This document shows, piece by piece, positions 35,210-44,012 of a DNA stretch of 64,000 nt. The DNA is from Saprospiraceae bacterium (GTDB lineage: Bacteria > Bacteroidota > Bacteroidia > Chitinophagales > Saprospiraceae), in NCBI GenBank assembly GCA_029263015.1, contig JAJCYI010000079.1, positions 46,079 to 110,078 on the forward strand, in the 5' to 3' direction. How positions within the stretch are numbered: position 1 is the stretch's first letter; each line of letters opens with the position of its first letter. Position numbers and translations under genes: made by a program. Under the pieces are notes generated by a model, which did no database searches, was not told the DNA's origin, and saw only the letters and a list, made by a program, of their open reading frames with translations.

Positions 35210-38200
35210 ATGAAAAATATCATCATACTCGCCCTGATAGCCGCTTTCGCTTTTTTCATTTTTGGTTGTCATGAAAACGAAGAGGAGCTAAAGAAAAAGG
35301 AAACGGACATCAGGTTTCTGCACATCGTTGGGGGAGCCTATCTGGAAGCAGGCAAGTTGGAGGAGGCTGAAGAGGCTTATCAAAAGCTGCTTGATTTGAA
35401 GCCGGGTGATCTCTCCGGACACGTGAACCTTGCATTGGTTTATCTCAAACAAAACAAGTACAAAGAAGCTGAAACCAAAATAAAGAAAGCACTAAAAAAA
35501 GCCCCTGACAACCCTGATATCAGAATGATTTCAGCCAAATATTTCGAACTGACACAACAACCTGACAAAGCAATTGGGGAACTGGAAAAAATTATTGAAA
35601 AGAATCCAGATTACGCTATGGCCCTATACAACCTTGCCGGGATGTATGAGCAATTGGGAGGACAAGATGCGCCCGCCAATCGGGAAAAGTACCTGAAGCT
35701 AGCCATGGAAAAAGCCCCTGGGAACATCGTCCCACGGCTCGACCTAATTGCACTTTTGATAAAAAAAGGTGAGCACGACGGGGCGACTTATCAATTAGAA
35801 GAACTGCCGAAGATCTTTCCCGAATTTCCGAAAGACGCTACCCGGTTTTACGACAAAACCATGGCAGCGCTTCATGCCTCTGACACGGCCACTCTAGCGA
35901 ACGCCGGCATCATGTTACAAAACTTTTTAAAAGTGACGACGCAATACCAGTCTGATCTGCGTGACTTGAAAGGCCCTGATGGCAACCTCGTGGGCCTTTC
36001 CGTGGTTTCCTTAAGAGATTTCAGCATGCTGTATTCCGAGCCAAGTGAGTCCACCCTCAACCAAATCCGATTCCTGGATATTACAGCCAATATGAACTTG
36101 AATGCCTCCCCTGAAGTAGGCCAAGCCCCGGCGCAAGCGGAAGGCATTTCCAGCCAATTCACCTTGGGAGATTATGACCTTGATGGGTACGTGGATGTCT
36201 ATTTCAGCAGTTTTTCTTCTCAAAATTCCACTTCCGTCAAACGATTGCTGAAGAACTATTATGGCGCCATGTTCCAAGATCAAACGAAGGAAGCTGGCAT
36301 CAATCACACCGGTCGTGAAACTGCTGCTTTGTTCGGCGATTATGACAATGACGGCTATTTCGACTTGTACGTGGTAAAAGACGGCCCCAATGTATTGTAC
36401 AAAAACAATGGAAACGGCCTTTTTTCGGATGTGGCGGCTGCGGCCAATGTTGACGACCTTGAAACCGGGAATAAGGCACTCTTTCTCGATGCCGATCACG
36501 ATGGTGATCTCGACCTGCTCGTCACCAGGCCCACATCAAATTTATTGTACCGTAACAACTCGGACGGAACTTTTTCAGAGATGGCCACCGAAATGGGGCT
36601 GGGGATGCCCGTAGCAAATTGCGGCGATGCCGATTTTGCCGATTTTGACGAAGATGGCGACCTCGATTTGTTTCTGTCAAATGATGAAACTTCCAATCTA
36701 CTGTTTTCCAATGAGCGGCATGGCAGGTTCAGCGATGTCACCGCTGGCAGCGGATTGCAAGATTCCAAACCTGCAGTCACTGTGGCTGTTGCCGATTACA
36801 ACAACGATGGTTCTAACGATTTGCTTCTCCTCTCCAAAACCCCGGAAATGACCGGATTGTACACCAACCGGGGCGATGGAACTTTTGCGCTTGAACCGGC
36901 GCCCTGGCTCAAGGCTGCCAGCAATCTCATGCCCCGGGATGCGTCGTTTTTCGATTTTGACAACGACGGATTTCTCGACCTTTTGATGGTGGGAAAACCA
37001 ATAGCCAAAGGGTACAAAGGTGTATTGCTTTTTCACAACGACGGTAAAGGAATGTTCAACGACGTTTCCAATTTGTTACCATTAAGCGTGGCAGCTGGGC
37101 AACAAATCGGAACTGCTGACCACGATAAAGATGGCGATTTGGATGTCTTTATCACCGATTTAAATGGCGAGCTTCATTTGTTCCAAAACGAAGGCGGCAA
37201 CCTCAACCATTATTTGAACATCCAGCTAGTGGGCCTCCGCAACGGAAACAGCAAAAACAACCATTTTGGCATCGGCGCCAAAGTGGAAATCCGGGTCGGG
37301 GAGTTGTACCAGATGAAGGTCGTCACCGAACCAGTTATTCACTTCGGGCTCGGCTCCCGGTTGAAGGCTGATGTACTTCGGGTAATCTGGACCAATGGCG
37401 TGGCTCAAAACAGGTTTTTTCCCGGCAGCGACCAGGACTATTTAGAATCGCAGGTTTTGAAAGGCTCCTGCGCCTTCCTCTACACCTGGGACGGTGAGAG
37501 GTACGTATTCTCCAAAGACATGATGTGGCGAAGTGCCTTGGGTATGCCCTTAGGGATTATGGGGGGCAACACGGCCTACGCACCAGCAGACCCATCGCAG
37601 GAGTACCTGAAAATACCGGGAGAACAGATGAAGTTGCAAGATGGCAAGTACACCATTCAAATAACCGAGGAACTTTGGGAAACTGCCTATTTCGACAATC
37701 TGGAATTAGTGGTTTTGGATCACCCCCAAACCGAGCAGGTCTTTGTGGATGAACGGTTTACACTGCCCCCTTACACAGATAAATACGATTTATTCGCTGT
37801 GCAAAAAAAACATCCACCAGTTTCGGCTATCGATAGGGCAGGTACCAACTTGCTCCCACAAATTCTGAAAAAGGATGACTATTATATTTCCAATTTCCAG
37901 GTAGCCGAATACCAGGGCATAACGGAAACCCACGACCTGGTACTCGACCCCGGAAAGGATCTGCCGTCGTCTGGCGAGGTGCTGTTATTTTTAAATGGAT
38001 GGATATTCCCGTCCGATGCCAGCATCAACGTTGCACTGGGGCAGTCCTCCAAGTTGGAGGTGATACCGCCCAAACTACAGGTAATTGATAAAGATGAAAC
38101 CTGGGTTACGGTCATTCAGAATATAGGATTTCCCATGGGCAAAGACAAAACGATGATTGTGGATCTGAGCGGAAAATATTTATCAAAAGACCGCCGCGTA

Positions 38201-38776
38201 AGGATTCGCACAAACATGGAAATCTATTGGAATGAAATTTTCTTTGCTCCCAAAGTAAAACCAGGAGAAATGACAGCCACCCGTCTGAAACCGGCGAGTG
38301 CCGATTTGCATTACCGAGGCTTTTCACAGCTTTACCGTAAAGGTGGCCGGTACGGACCACACTGGTTCGATTACAACGAGGTCTCAAGGGGGCAAAAATG
38401 GCGGGACCTCATCGGGGAGTATACCCGCTTTGGAGAGGTAGCACCCTTGCTGAGGGCTGTAGACGATAAATTGGTGATTATGAATTCCGGCGACGAGATG
38501 ACTGTTTCTTTCAATGCCCGAAAACTCCCCCCCTTGCGTTCCGGCTGGAAAAGAGATTTTTTGATTTACAGCGAAGGCTGGATAAAAGACGGTGACCTCA
38601 ACACGGCGCATGGCAAAATGGTGGCTCCCCTGCCTTTTCACGGAATGACGAGGTATCCTTACGGTGATAACGAATCCTTCCCGTCGGATGCCGAACACCG
38701 GGAATACCTCAGAAACTACAACACCAGAAAGGTGAACACCCTGGAATTCAGGAGGGAGCTTATCAATATAAAATGA
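35210..38776 (+). CDS. TPR plus FG-GAP propeller lipoprotein with ASPIC-like domain and long C-terminal region
   Basis: This 1188-residue protein starts at the ATG at 35210, because that gives a lipoprotein signal (MKNIIILALIAAFAFFIFGC). Residues ~30-200 are about four TPR motifs (AYLEAGKLEEAEEAYQKLL, NLALVYLKQNKYKEAE, and others). Seven FG-GAP repeats follow (GDYDLDGYVD through ADHDKDGDLD). Next is an ASPIC/UnbV-like segment (HFGIGAKVEIR, VIHFGLGSRLKADV). The last ~420 residues are not a recognised domain; they look beta-rich and contain motifs such as CAFLYTWDGERYVF. The architecture unites the separate TPR and propeller proteins upstream. There is a 262-base gap from the TPR gene, so this gene may have its own promoter. 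Confidence 0.85.
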   Translation: MKNIIILALIAAFAFFIFGCHENEEELKKKETDIRFLHIVGGAYLEAGKLEEAEEAYQKLLDLKPGDLSGHVNLALVYLKQNKYKEAETKIKKALKKAPDNPDIRMISAKYFELTQQPDKAIGELEKIIEKNPDYAMALYNLAGMYEQLGGQDAPANREKYLKLAMEKAPGNIVPRLDLIALLIKKGEHDGATYQLEELPKIFPEFPKDATRFYDKTMAALHASDTATLANAGIMLQNFLKVTTQYQSDLRDLKGPDGNLVGLSVVSLRDFSMLYSEPSESTLNQIRFLDITANMNLNASPEVGQAPAQAEGISSQFTLGDYDLDGYVDVYFSSFSSQNSTSVKRLLKNYYGAMFQDQTKEAGINHTGRETAALFGDYDNDGYFDLYVVKDGPNVLYKNNGNGLFSDVAAAANVDDLETGNKALFLDADHDGDLDLLVTRPTSNLLYRNNSDGTFSEMATEMGLGMPVANCGDADFADFDEDGDLDLFLSNDETSNLLFSNERHGRFSDVTAGSGLQDSKPAVTVAVADYNNDGSNDLLLLSKTPEMTGLYTNRGDGTFALEPAPWLKAASNLMPRDASFFDFDNDGFLDLLMVGKPIAKGYKGVLLFHNDGKGMFNDVSNLLPLSVAAGQQIGTADHDKDGDLDVFITDLNGELHLFQNEGGNLNHYLNIQLVGLRNGNSKNNHFGIGAKVEIRVGELYQMKVVTEPVIHFGLGSRLKADVLRVIWTNGVAQNRFFPGSDQDYLESQVLKGSCAFLYTWDGERYVFSKDMMWRSALGMPLGIMGGNTAYAPADPSQEYLKIPGEQMKLQDGKYTIQITEELWETAYFDNLELVVLDHPQTEQVFVDERFTLPPYTDKYDLFAVQKKHPPVSAIDRAGTNLLPQILKKDDYYISNFQVAEYQGITETHDLVLDPGKDLPSSGEVLLFLNGWIFPSDASINVALGQSSKLEVIPPKLQVIDKDETWVTVIQNIGFPMGKDKTMIVDLSGKYLSKDRRVRIRTNMEIYWNEIFFAPKVKPGEMTATRLKPASADLHYRGFSQLYRKGGRYGPHWFDYNEVSRGQKWRDLIGEYTRFGEVAPLLRAVDDKLVIMNSGDEMTVSFNARKLPPLRSGWKRDFLIYSEGWIKDGDLNTAHGKMVAPLPFHGMTRYPYGDNESFPSDAEHREYLRNYNTRKVNTLEFRRELINIK

Positions 38777-39103
38777 AGCTTTATCAATGTGGTTGGTTCT
38801 TAATAATTCTCGGAGTTTAAAAATAAATGTCGCTCCATTCTTTTTCTTCTTTATAAGCTTCGAAATTTCAATTCTAATTTAGAAAGTCATTTCTTTCGCT
38901 TTTCTTAAGCGGCCAATTTATTCCTTTTTTAGCCAACTATTTAAAACCTGTTTAACTTGTTTTTTTCGAGAATCCAAAAAATCGGCTAATTCAATTTTGT
39001 TATTGTTAAAAAAGAATTCCATTAACAAGGGTTTATTTATTACCGGTAATACACATAAGCCAAAGATATTTACATATAAGTACTTGGACACAATTAAATT
39101 AAG
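38777..39103. other. A/T-rich intergenic stretch, no gene seen
   Basis: The bases between the TPR-propeller gene and the IS630-like remnant carry no reading frame with protein-like content on either strand and no strong hairpin. A short A/T-rich tract with TTTTTT and AAAAAA runs is all that can be noted. It marks the drop in GC after the propeller island. Confidence 0.5.
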
Positions 39104-39330
39104 TTAAAAATTGAATTCAGAAAAGTTAATGGATAATTCTCTGCCGATAGCGGCACAGATCCTATCCACGGTATAAAATAAATTGTCAGCGCTTTGGTAG
39201 TCAGATGGTTTTAACCAACCTTCTTTTAATTCTTTCCAAAGCCGCTAAATTGTATGGTGACTGTAAGGTACAAAACAATTTTTTTGGAAACTTCTTTTTC
39301 TGTAATCGTTCTACGAATTATTACAATTGG
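39104..39330 (-). pseudogene. Decayed IS630-like transposase C-terminus
   Basis: Read on the minus strand, the last ~45 codons before a TAA at 39104-39106 give RLWKELKEGWLKPSDYQSAD and then NLFYTVDRICAAIGREL. They are preceded by VPYSHH and an in-frame TAG. IS630-type transposases end with a PYSP-LNPIE-LWKELK block, so this looks like that block with a deletion and a stop. Weaker transposase-like codons continue in shifted frames to about 39330. No intact copy or terminal repeats were found. The family is inferred from the motif only. Confidence 0.55.
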
Positions 39331-39360
39331 TTCATCTACACATTCTACGGAGAACATATA

Positions 39361-40161
39361 TTAATAAAATTCGACCATTGCTCTTTGACGAAAATGTCCA
39401 AAATCCAAAAAGCCATAGGCTCTTCGTTTAATGAGTTTCAACTTGTTGTTTGAGCCTTCTAATTTTCCGGTTGAAAACCTGCCCTTGAAATAATTCAATA
39501 TGTAGGTTTTCCAATTTTCGTAAAACCCAATGAATTTGAAGAAGAAGCGAATTTTGTTTTTTCGTACTCCGGCAATCCACTGGTTAACCAACTGTTCGGC
39601 CTGTTTTGGCCGAATATCCATTTGGAGGATATTTCTAAAATCATTTCGAGCTTCATATGTCAACTTAAGGAGTTTATATTCTTCCTTTTCAAAAGCAAGA
39701 TGAAGCTTTTCAAGTTCTTTGTCAGTTAGGTTCTCGGGATTTTTTAAAAGTGCCCATTTGAGTCTTTTTAGGCCATCGTCTTCTTTGAACAAGCGTCTGA
39801 AAATTTTCCTGGCGGCATCTATGCCATCCTGACATTTTGAATAAAAATGAAAGCGGTCGGCAACAATGGTCGCATTGGGGAAAACTTCTTTGGCGCAGCT
39901 CAAATAAGCCTTCCACATATCGGAACAAAATACTTGGATTTGCTCACAGAATACGCTGCCCTTGTCCCGGAAGTACTTGATTAAGTGATTTTTGGTCATA
40001 ATTGATAAACTGGCCAGATTCTTTAAAATTATGCGTTTCCGGCCAGGCACTAAGTAACAAAGCCTAATTATTTGGGTGTTTTGAGAATATCTTTTTCCGT
40101 TACCTGCCTGCCGGCAGGCAGGTTTTCCTCGAAAAAATAAGTCCGAAACTTGGCTGTGCAC
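39361..40161 (-). pseudogene. Truncated ISL3-family transposase
   Basis: The minus-strand frame of 266 codons contains the second half of an ISL3-family DDE transposase: FCSDMWKAYLSCAKEVFPNA, VADRFHF, and the C-terminal KLEGSNNKLKLIKRRAYGF with FGHFRQR. The zinc-ribbon/HTH N-terminus and the first catalytic region are missing, and ISL3 transposases are normally ~400 residues or longer. The first ~37 codons are not transposase at all: they come from the small inverted-repeat element at 40051-40233, including codons read from a 22-bp palindrome. The gene was therefore cut by that insertion and should be inactive. Confidence 0.8.
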
Positions 40162-40233
40162 TGATTCTTTTAAGAAAACTATCGAAAAAATCTTACCCTC
40201 AAAGTTTACCCAAATAATTAACCTTTGTTATTA
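40051..40233. mobile_element. ~183-bp MITE-like element with 26-27-bp inverted ends, inserted in the ISL3 remnant
   Basis: The left end 40051-40077 and right end 40208-40233 are imperfect inverted copies sharing cctaattatttgggt-type sequence. A further near-identical copy of the left end (26 of 27) lies alone at 49786-49812. The interior includes a perfect palindrome (40102-40123). There is no coding capacity of its own. The right end also contains TAACCTTTG 18 bases before the next gene, close to a -7 promoter motif. Confidence 0.7.
40102..40123. repeat. Perfect 22-bp palindrome built on acctgcctgcc
   Basis: The palindrome is acctgcctgcc followed by its exact inverse. On the minus strand it is translated as ACRQAG within the ISL3 remnant frame. 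Such CRQAG-type peptides made from this palindrome are known to appear inside otherwise unrelated Bacteroidota proteins, consistent with a mobile palindromic repeat. Confidence 0.8.
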
Positions 40234-40244
40234 GCAAGGTTCAG

Positions 40245-41033
40245 ATGCGGTTTTTTACTGACATTTACGATATGATAAATACGATTTTCGAACCACTTAT
40301 TTGGCTTTGGATCACAATAGCTATCATTTTGTTTCCGATACAATTGTTTTGGGTGACTGCTCCATATGGTCGACACACTTCTGATAAATGGGGGTGGTCC
40401 ATGGACAACAGGACTGGCTGGGTTTTAATGGAAATTGTATCATTGTTGTTTTTTGCAGGGTTCTTTTTAGGTGGATCAAATGAGAAAACAAGCCCAATGT
40501 GGGTGTTTTTTATTCTTTGGGTAGGCCATTATGTTAACCGCAGCTTTATTTATCCATTCAGAACAAAAACCTCCGGAAAAAAAATATCGGTTGTTATTGT
40601 TCTTTCAGCAATAATTTTCAATACGATTAATGGTTGGTCAAATGGATATTATCTTGGCACGCTATGTGACCCATACTCCTCAGCTTGGTTTTATTCACCA
40701 CAGTTCATTGGAGGAATCGCCATATTCATTGTGGGATTGTATATTAATATTAAGTCAGACAATTATTTATTGAGTTTAAGAAAACCTGGAGAAAAAGGGT
40801 ATCAAATCCCAAAAGGTGGTTTATTCAAGTACCTATCATGTCCCAACCATTTTGGGGAAATATTAGAATGGGCAGGATTTGCTATCTTAAGCTGGAATAT
40901 TGCTGCGGCGGGATTTGCAATTTGGACTGCTGCAAATTTAATTCCCAGGGCGGTTAGCCACCATAAATGGTATATTGAAAATTTTGACCATTATCCCAGA
41001 TTAAGAAAAGCTATAATTCCCTTTATTTTATAA
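40245..41033 (+). CDS. Steroid 5-alpha-reductase-like integral membrane enzyme (DUF1295)
   Basis: This 262-residue protein has about six or seven hydrophobic segments. The family pattern is TAPYGRH near residue 44, IPKGGLFKYLSCPNHFGEILEW (a glycine-Pro-Asn-His segment) near 185-206, and a C-terminal HHKWYIENFDHYP-RLRKAIIPFI block. These are the hallmarks of the 3-oxo-5-alpha-steroid 4-dehydrogenase/isoprenylcysteine-methyltransferase-like group, in which NADPH reduces a conjugated double bond. Substrates in bacteria may be steroids, but also other enones or isoprenoids. It is followed by an SDR of the 3-beta-hydroxysteroid-dehydrogenase-like kind. It begins right after the MITE-like element. 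Confidence 0.85.
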   Translation: MRFFTDIYDMINTIFEPLIWLWITIAIILFPIQLFWVTAPYGRHTSDKWGWSMDNRTGWVLMEIVSLLFFAGFFLGGSNEKTSPMWVFFILWVGHYVNRSFIYPFRTKTSGKKISVVIVLSAIIFNTINGWSNGYYLGTLCDPYSSAWFYSPQFIGGIAIFIVGLYINIKSDNYLLSLRKPGEKGYQIPKGGLFKYLSCPNHFGEILEWAGFAILSWNIAAAGFAIWTAANLIPRAVSHHKWYIENFDHYPRLRKAIIPFIL

Positions 41034-41119
41034 CTTAAAATATTATTTACCAACAAGTCTATTAAACATGTCCGTCTACTTATACATTCTAAAAGTTAAC
41101 TGCCAATATTCATAACAAT

Positions 41120-42112
41120 ATGAAAATAGCCATCACAGGTGTTACGGGACATATTGGGGCAAACTTGACTTTAACACTCCTTGCAAGAGGTTATCAGGTC
41201 AGGGCAATTTACCGAAATCCAATAAAAATAAATTTTTTAAAACATTGTGATATTGAAAGGGTTCAAGGTGATATTTTAAATAAAGATTTTATTGACGATG
41301 CATTTAAAGGAATAGATATAGTTATTCATCTCGCAGCAATTATATCGATTGATGGTGATCGAGATGGGGCAGTAATGAAAACCAATGTTGAAGGAGTGAA
41401 AAACGTTGTTGCTTCTTGTTTGAAAAACCAAGTTAAAAAATTGATTCATTTTAGTTCTATACATGCATTCAAATATCAAAGAAAGGATCCAATTGTGAAC
41501 GAACATTCCCCTCCAGCCGATGCATTGTGTTTTGCATATGACCATTCTAAAGCATTGGGGGAACAAGTTGTTTTGAGCAGCGCTGATAAAGCCTTGGATG
41601 TTGTCATCCTTAATCCTACCGGCGTGATTGGGCCAAATGATTTTTTTGATTCCAGAAGCGGACAGATGTTTAGGAACTTGTTCGGGGGAACGTTGCCTGC
41701 ACTTATTAGAGGAGGGTTTGACTGGGTCGATGTTAGGGATATAGCCAATGTAGTTGTCTATATTATTAAATATGGAAACAAGCACAAAAAATATGTGCTT
41801 TCAGGTAATTGGGCTTCCCTAAAAGAAATCGCAAATTTGAGTGCAGAAATATCTGGAAAAAAATCTCCGTTGATAGTACTTCCGGTCTGGGTTGCAATCT
41901 TGGGGTTACCTTTTTTTAAAATGATTAATTTTCTATTTAAAACGCCATTTTTATATACTTATGAATCGTTAATGATTATTAAAAACAGTAATAAAAATTA
42001 TTCTTCTGAATTGGCTCAAAAAGAACTATGCTTTTCTGCAAGACCCTTGAAAAGATCAATAAAAGACATATACTTTTGGTTTAGGAACGAGGGGCAGATA
42101 AAACCTAAATAA
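41120..42112 (+). CDS. Extended SDR, NAD(P)-dependent epimerase/dehydratase-like
   Basis: This 330-residue extended short-chain dehydrogenase has TGVTGHIG (residues 6-13) for the dinucleotide, DVVIHLAAI-like IDIVIHLAAII in the central strand, and the catalytic Tyr140-x3-Lys144 in FAYDHSKALGE. Overall it is most like dihydroflavonol-4-reductase and 3-beta-hydroxysteroid dehydrogenases. Next to a 5-alpha-reductase-like enzyme, oxidation or reduction of a hydroxyl or keto group on the same lipid is a sensible guess. The 86-base gap leaves room for a separate promoter. The substrate is unproved. Confidence 0.85.
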   Translation: MKIAITGVTGHIGANLTLTLLARGYQVRAIYRNPIKINFLKHCDIERVQGDILNKDFIDDAFKGIDIVIHLAAIISIDGDRDGAVMKTNVEGVKNVVASCLKNQVKKLIHFSSIHAFKYQRKDPIVNEHSPPADALCFAYDHSKALGEQVVLSSADKALDVVILNPTGVIGPNDFFDSRSGQMFRNLFGGTLPALIRGGFDWVDVRDIANVVVYIIKYGNKHKKYVLSGNWASLKEIANLSAEISGKKSPLIVLPVWVAILGLPFFKMINFLFKTPFLYTYESLMIIKNSNKNYSSELAQKELCFSARPLKRSIKDIYFWFRNEGQIKPK

Positions 42113-42120
42113 CAAAAAAT

Positions 42121-42144
42121 AGGTCATCTCAAAGGAGATGACCT
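42121..42144. terminator. Bidirectional hairpin between convergent genes
   Basis: The arms aggtcatctc (42121-42130) and gagatgacct (42135-42144) enclose an aaag loop. The hairpin lies between the SDR stop (+) and the DUF4836 stop (-). An A-run on its left would act as a T-run for leftward transcription. Confidence 0.75.
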
Positions 42145-42178
42145 GATCTATTCTACTATATTCAAAATGGCTGATATT

Positions 42179-43720
42179 TTACATTGCCTCGGTATTTTCC
42201 TTCAAATAATTTTCATTTATCATTTCGAATATAGCTTTCAGGCTGTTTTCATTTTGATCGGTTGTTTCTAAAATAAAATCTGCCCCCCTGCTATTAATGT
42301 TGAATTGAACATCCTTAATAAAATCGCTTTGGAGTCCAGTCGTCTTTTTTTGCACAGCATCAAAATCAAACCATCCAGCAATTGTTTGGTCATTAAACTT
42401 TTTAAGTGCTTCTGCGGCCATCGCGTCATTGCCTAATTCATCATTTTTTATTTTTTCTAATAATTTTTCATTTGGGGAATAAATCAACATATCGTTTTTG
42501 TGAAGTATTTTGGCTAATCCTTTATTGACTGTAATTTTAAAATCTTCCCCACCTATGGATACGAGTTTGTAATATCCTTTTTCAATTTCTTTTAATTTTT
42601 TTTCAGCAACGGCATTTTCCAACATCGCAGATGCTTTGTCTGGGTTTTTAATGGACAGGGCAATGATGAAATTGTCCTCTTTAATTTCATTTTCCCCATA
42701 CGCTGCGATCATCACATCCCCATTCAAGGTTTCCAAAATCTTCTTTCTTTCCAATCCTCCAATATTGTTCAGCACAAAATCGGCTTTATCTTTTGTTAGA
42801 GGTTGTTCGCTGAGGAATTTATCAATACCCCTGAAATCGACAGCGCCAGTCATAGCAAATACTAAATTTTCAGAAGGGAGTACTTTGCTAAAATCAGTAT
42901 TTGCTTCGTCTTTAAAAAAACGACCGATCAAACCCTTCCCCAAATCATTTTTGATGTAAAAATCCGAATGCCCAATTATGCGACCATCTTCAAAATCACT
43001 GTATGCATGGACGTGATTTTCCTTTAAGGCTTCTGGATCAATGTCGATAAACCTTAAAGCCATATTGGCGGTAGGGTTGTCCGCCAAAGTATTGGAAGAA
43101 AACCAAGTGACCAGGTCGTGGTCAGCATTCATGGCTTTGTTGAAACCACCTTTTAAAGCAATCGCTTCGTTTTCATCCAACTCAAAAAGTTGCTTGGCCT
43201 TTGGCAAAACATTTGTATCTCCATTTTTATTAATTGAAATAGTCAACAACTCATTGTTCCACACAAACGCAACACCATTTTCGGGTTCAAAGATTTTCAG
43301 GTCTTCCTGAGTTACAAAATCCACATTAGCATCTTTTACCAGCTTTTCAAAATCTTGAACATTTGATAGTGGGATCAAAACATGGAAGGTTATTTGATCT
43401 GGGTTTTCTTTATCGATGTCGGTGGTGAGGTAAACCCTATCGTTTAAATCTACACCCGATTTGGCAGGGTCTTTCAGCACCGTAGCGATCACAGTGCTGT
43501 TTTTGTTTGATTCTGAAATCATCCTTTGATAAAATTCCATTTCTTTAACGGATTCAAAATCAGCTTTTCCCATCAATCTTTGCAAGTCTATACCCGTTAC
43601 AGATGTTGAGGTCGTTGGAATATATGCAGCTGCTCCAGTGACTGCTGGGTCTGAAGTACAATTGGTCAAAAATAAAGGGGGAAGCAAAAGGCAGAAAGCA
43701 ATACATTTCAATAATTTCAT
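42179..43720 (-). CDS. DUF4836 family lipoprotein
   Basis: This 513-residue protein starts at the ATG at 43720 (MKLLKCIAFCLLLPPLFLTNC), which gives a lipoprotein signal with Cys21. The in-frame ATG 60 bases earlier only adds an unsuited stretch. The body alternates beta-rich and helical segments and contains IPTTSTSVTGIDLQRLMGKA early on, typical of DUF4836, a Bacteroidota family of unknown function. It faces the purL gene divergently, with ~290 bases between the two start codons. No enzymatic motif is seen. Confidence 0.83.
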   Translation of the reverse strand: MKLLKCIAFCLLLPPLFLTNCTSDPAVTGAAAYIPTTSTSVTGIDLQRLMGKADFESVKEMEFYQRMISESNKNSTVIATVLKDPAKSGVDLNDRVYLTTDIDKENPDQITFHVLIPLSNVQDFEKLVKDANVDFVTQEDLKIFEPENGVAFVWNNELLTISINKNGDTNVLPKAKQLFELDENEAIALKGGFNKAMNADHDLVTWFSSNTLADNPTANMALRFIDIDPEALKENHVHAYSDFEDGRIIGHSDFYIKNDLGKGLIGRFFKDEANTDFSKVLPSENLVFAMTGAVDFRGIDKFLSEQPLTKDKADFVLNNIGGLERKKILETLNGDVMIAAYGENEIKEDNFIIALSIKNPDKASAMLENAVAEKKLKEIEKGYYKLVSIGGEDFKITVNKGLAKILHKNDMLIYSPNEKLLEKIKNDELGNDAMAAEALKKFNDQTIAGWFDFDAVQKKTTGLQSDFIKDVQFNINSRGADFILETTDQNENSLKAIFEMINENYLKENTEAM

Positions 43721-43955
43721 TTGAGATAAGTTTATGTTAGTGAACAAAAAGAATTGGATTGGCAAAGCCGAAAGGATCAAAATTGAGCGTCAAAATTGGT
43801 ATTTCAACAATCCCTAACTCCTTGAATGCCAATAAAAAAAGGACGATAATGATTTGTAACGAGTTACAACAATATTACAATTCAAGACACACAGGCCAAT
43901 AGCTTGGATGAAGCTGTGCATTTCTTCGACTTTTCAATATTTGATGAAGAATCCA

Positions 43956-43989
43956 TTTGCCTCTGTTCCTTTGCTTTTATCTATCTTTG
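43956..43989 (+). promoter_or_regulatory. Bacteroidota-type promoter of purL
   Basis: A TTTG at 43956-43959 and a TATCTTTG at 43982-43989 fit the TTG / TAnnTTTG pattern of Bacteroidota sigma factor promoters, with a 22-base spacing. It lies within a possible in-frame extension of purL and about 24 bases before ATG 44013, so it decides the start. Confidence 0.7.
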
Positions 43990-44012
43990 CGCTTCTTTTT
44001 AAAAAACCGTTC

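Noticed and set aside
39205..39453. Plus-strand open frame of 82 codons
   Set aside because: It spans the ends of two decayed transposase genes on the other strand and has no domain-like content.
43908..44012. Longer N-terminus for PurL from an upstream in-frame ATG
   Set aside because: The extra residues are hydrophobic and not part of the family, and a promoter box lies within this stretch.
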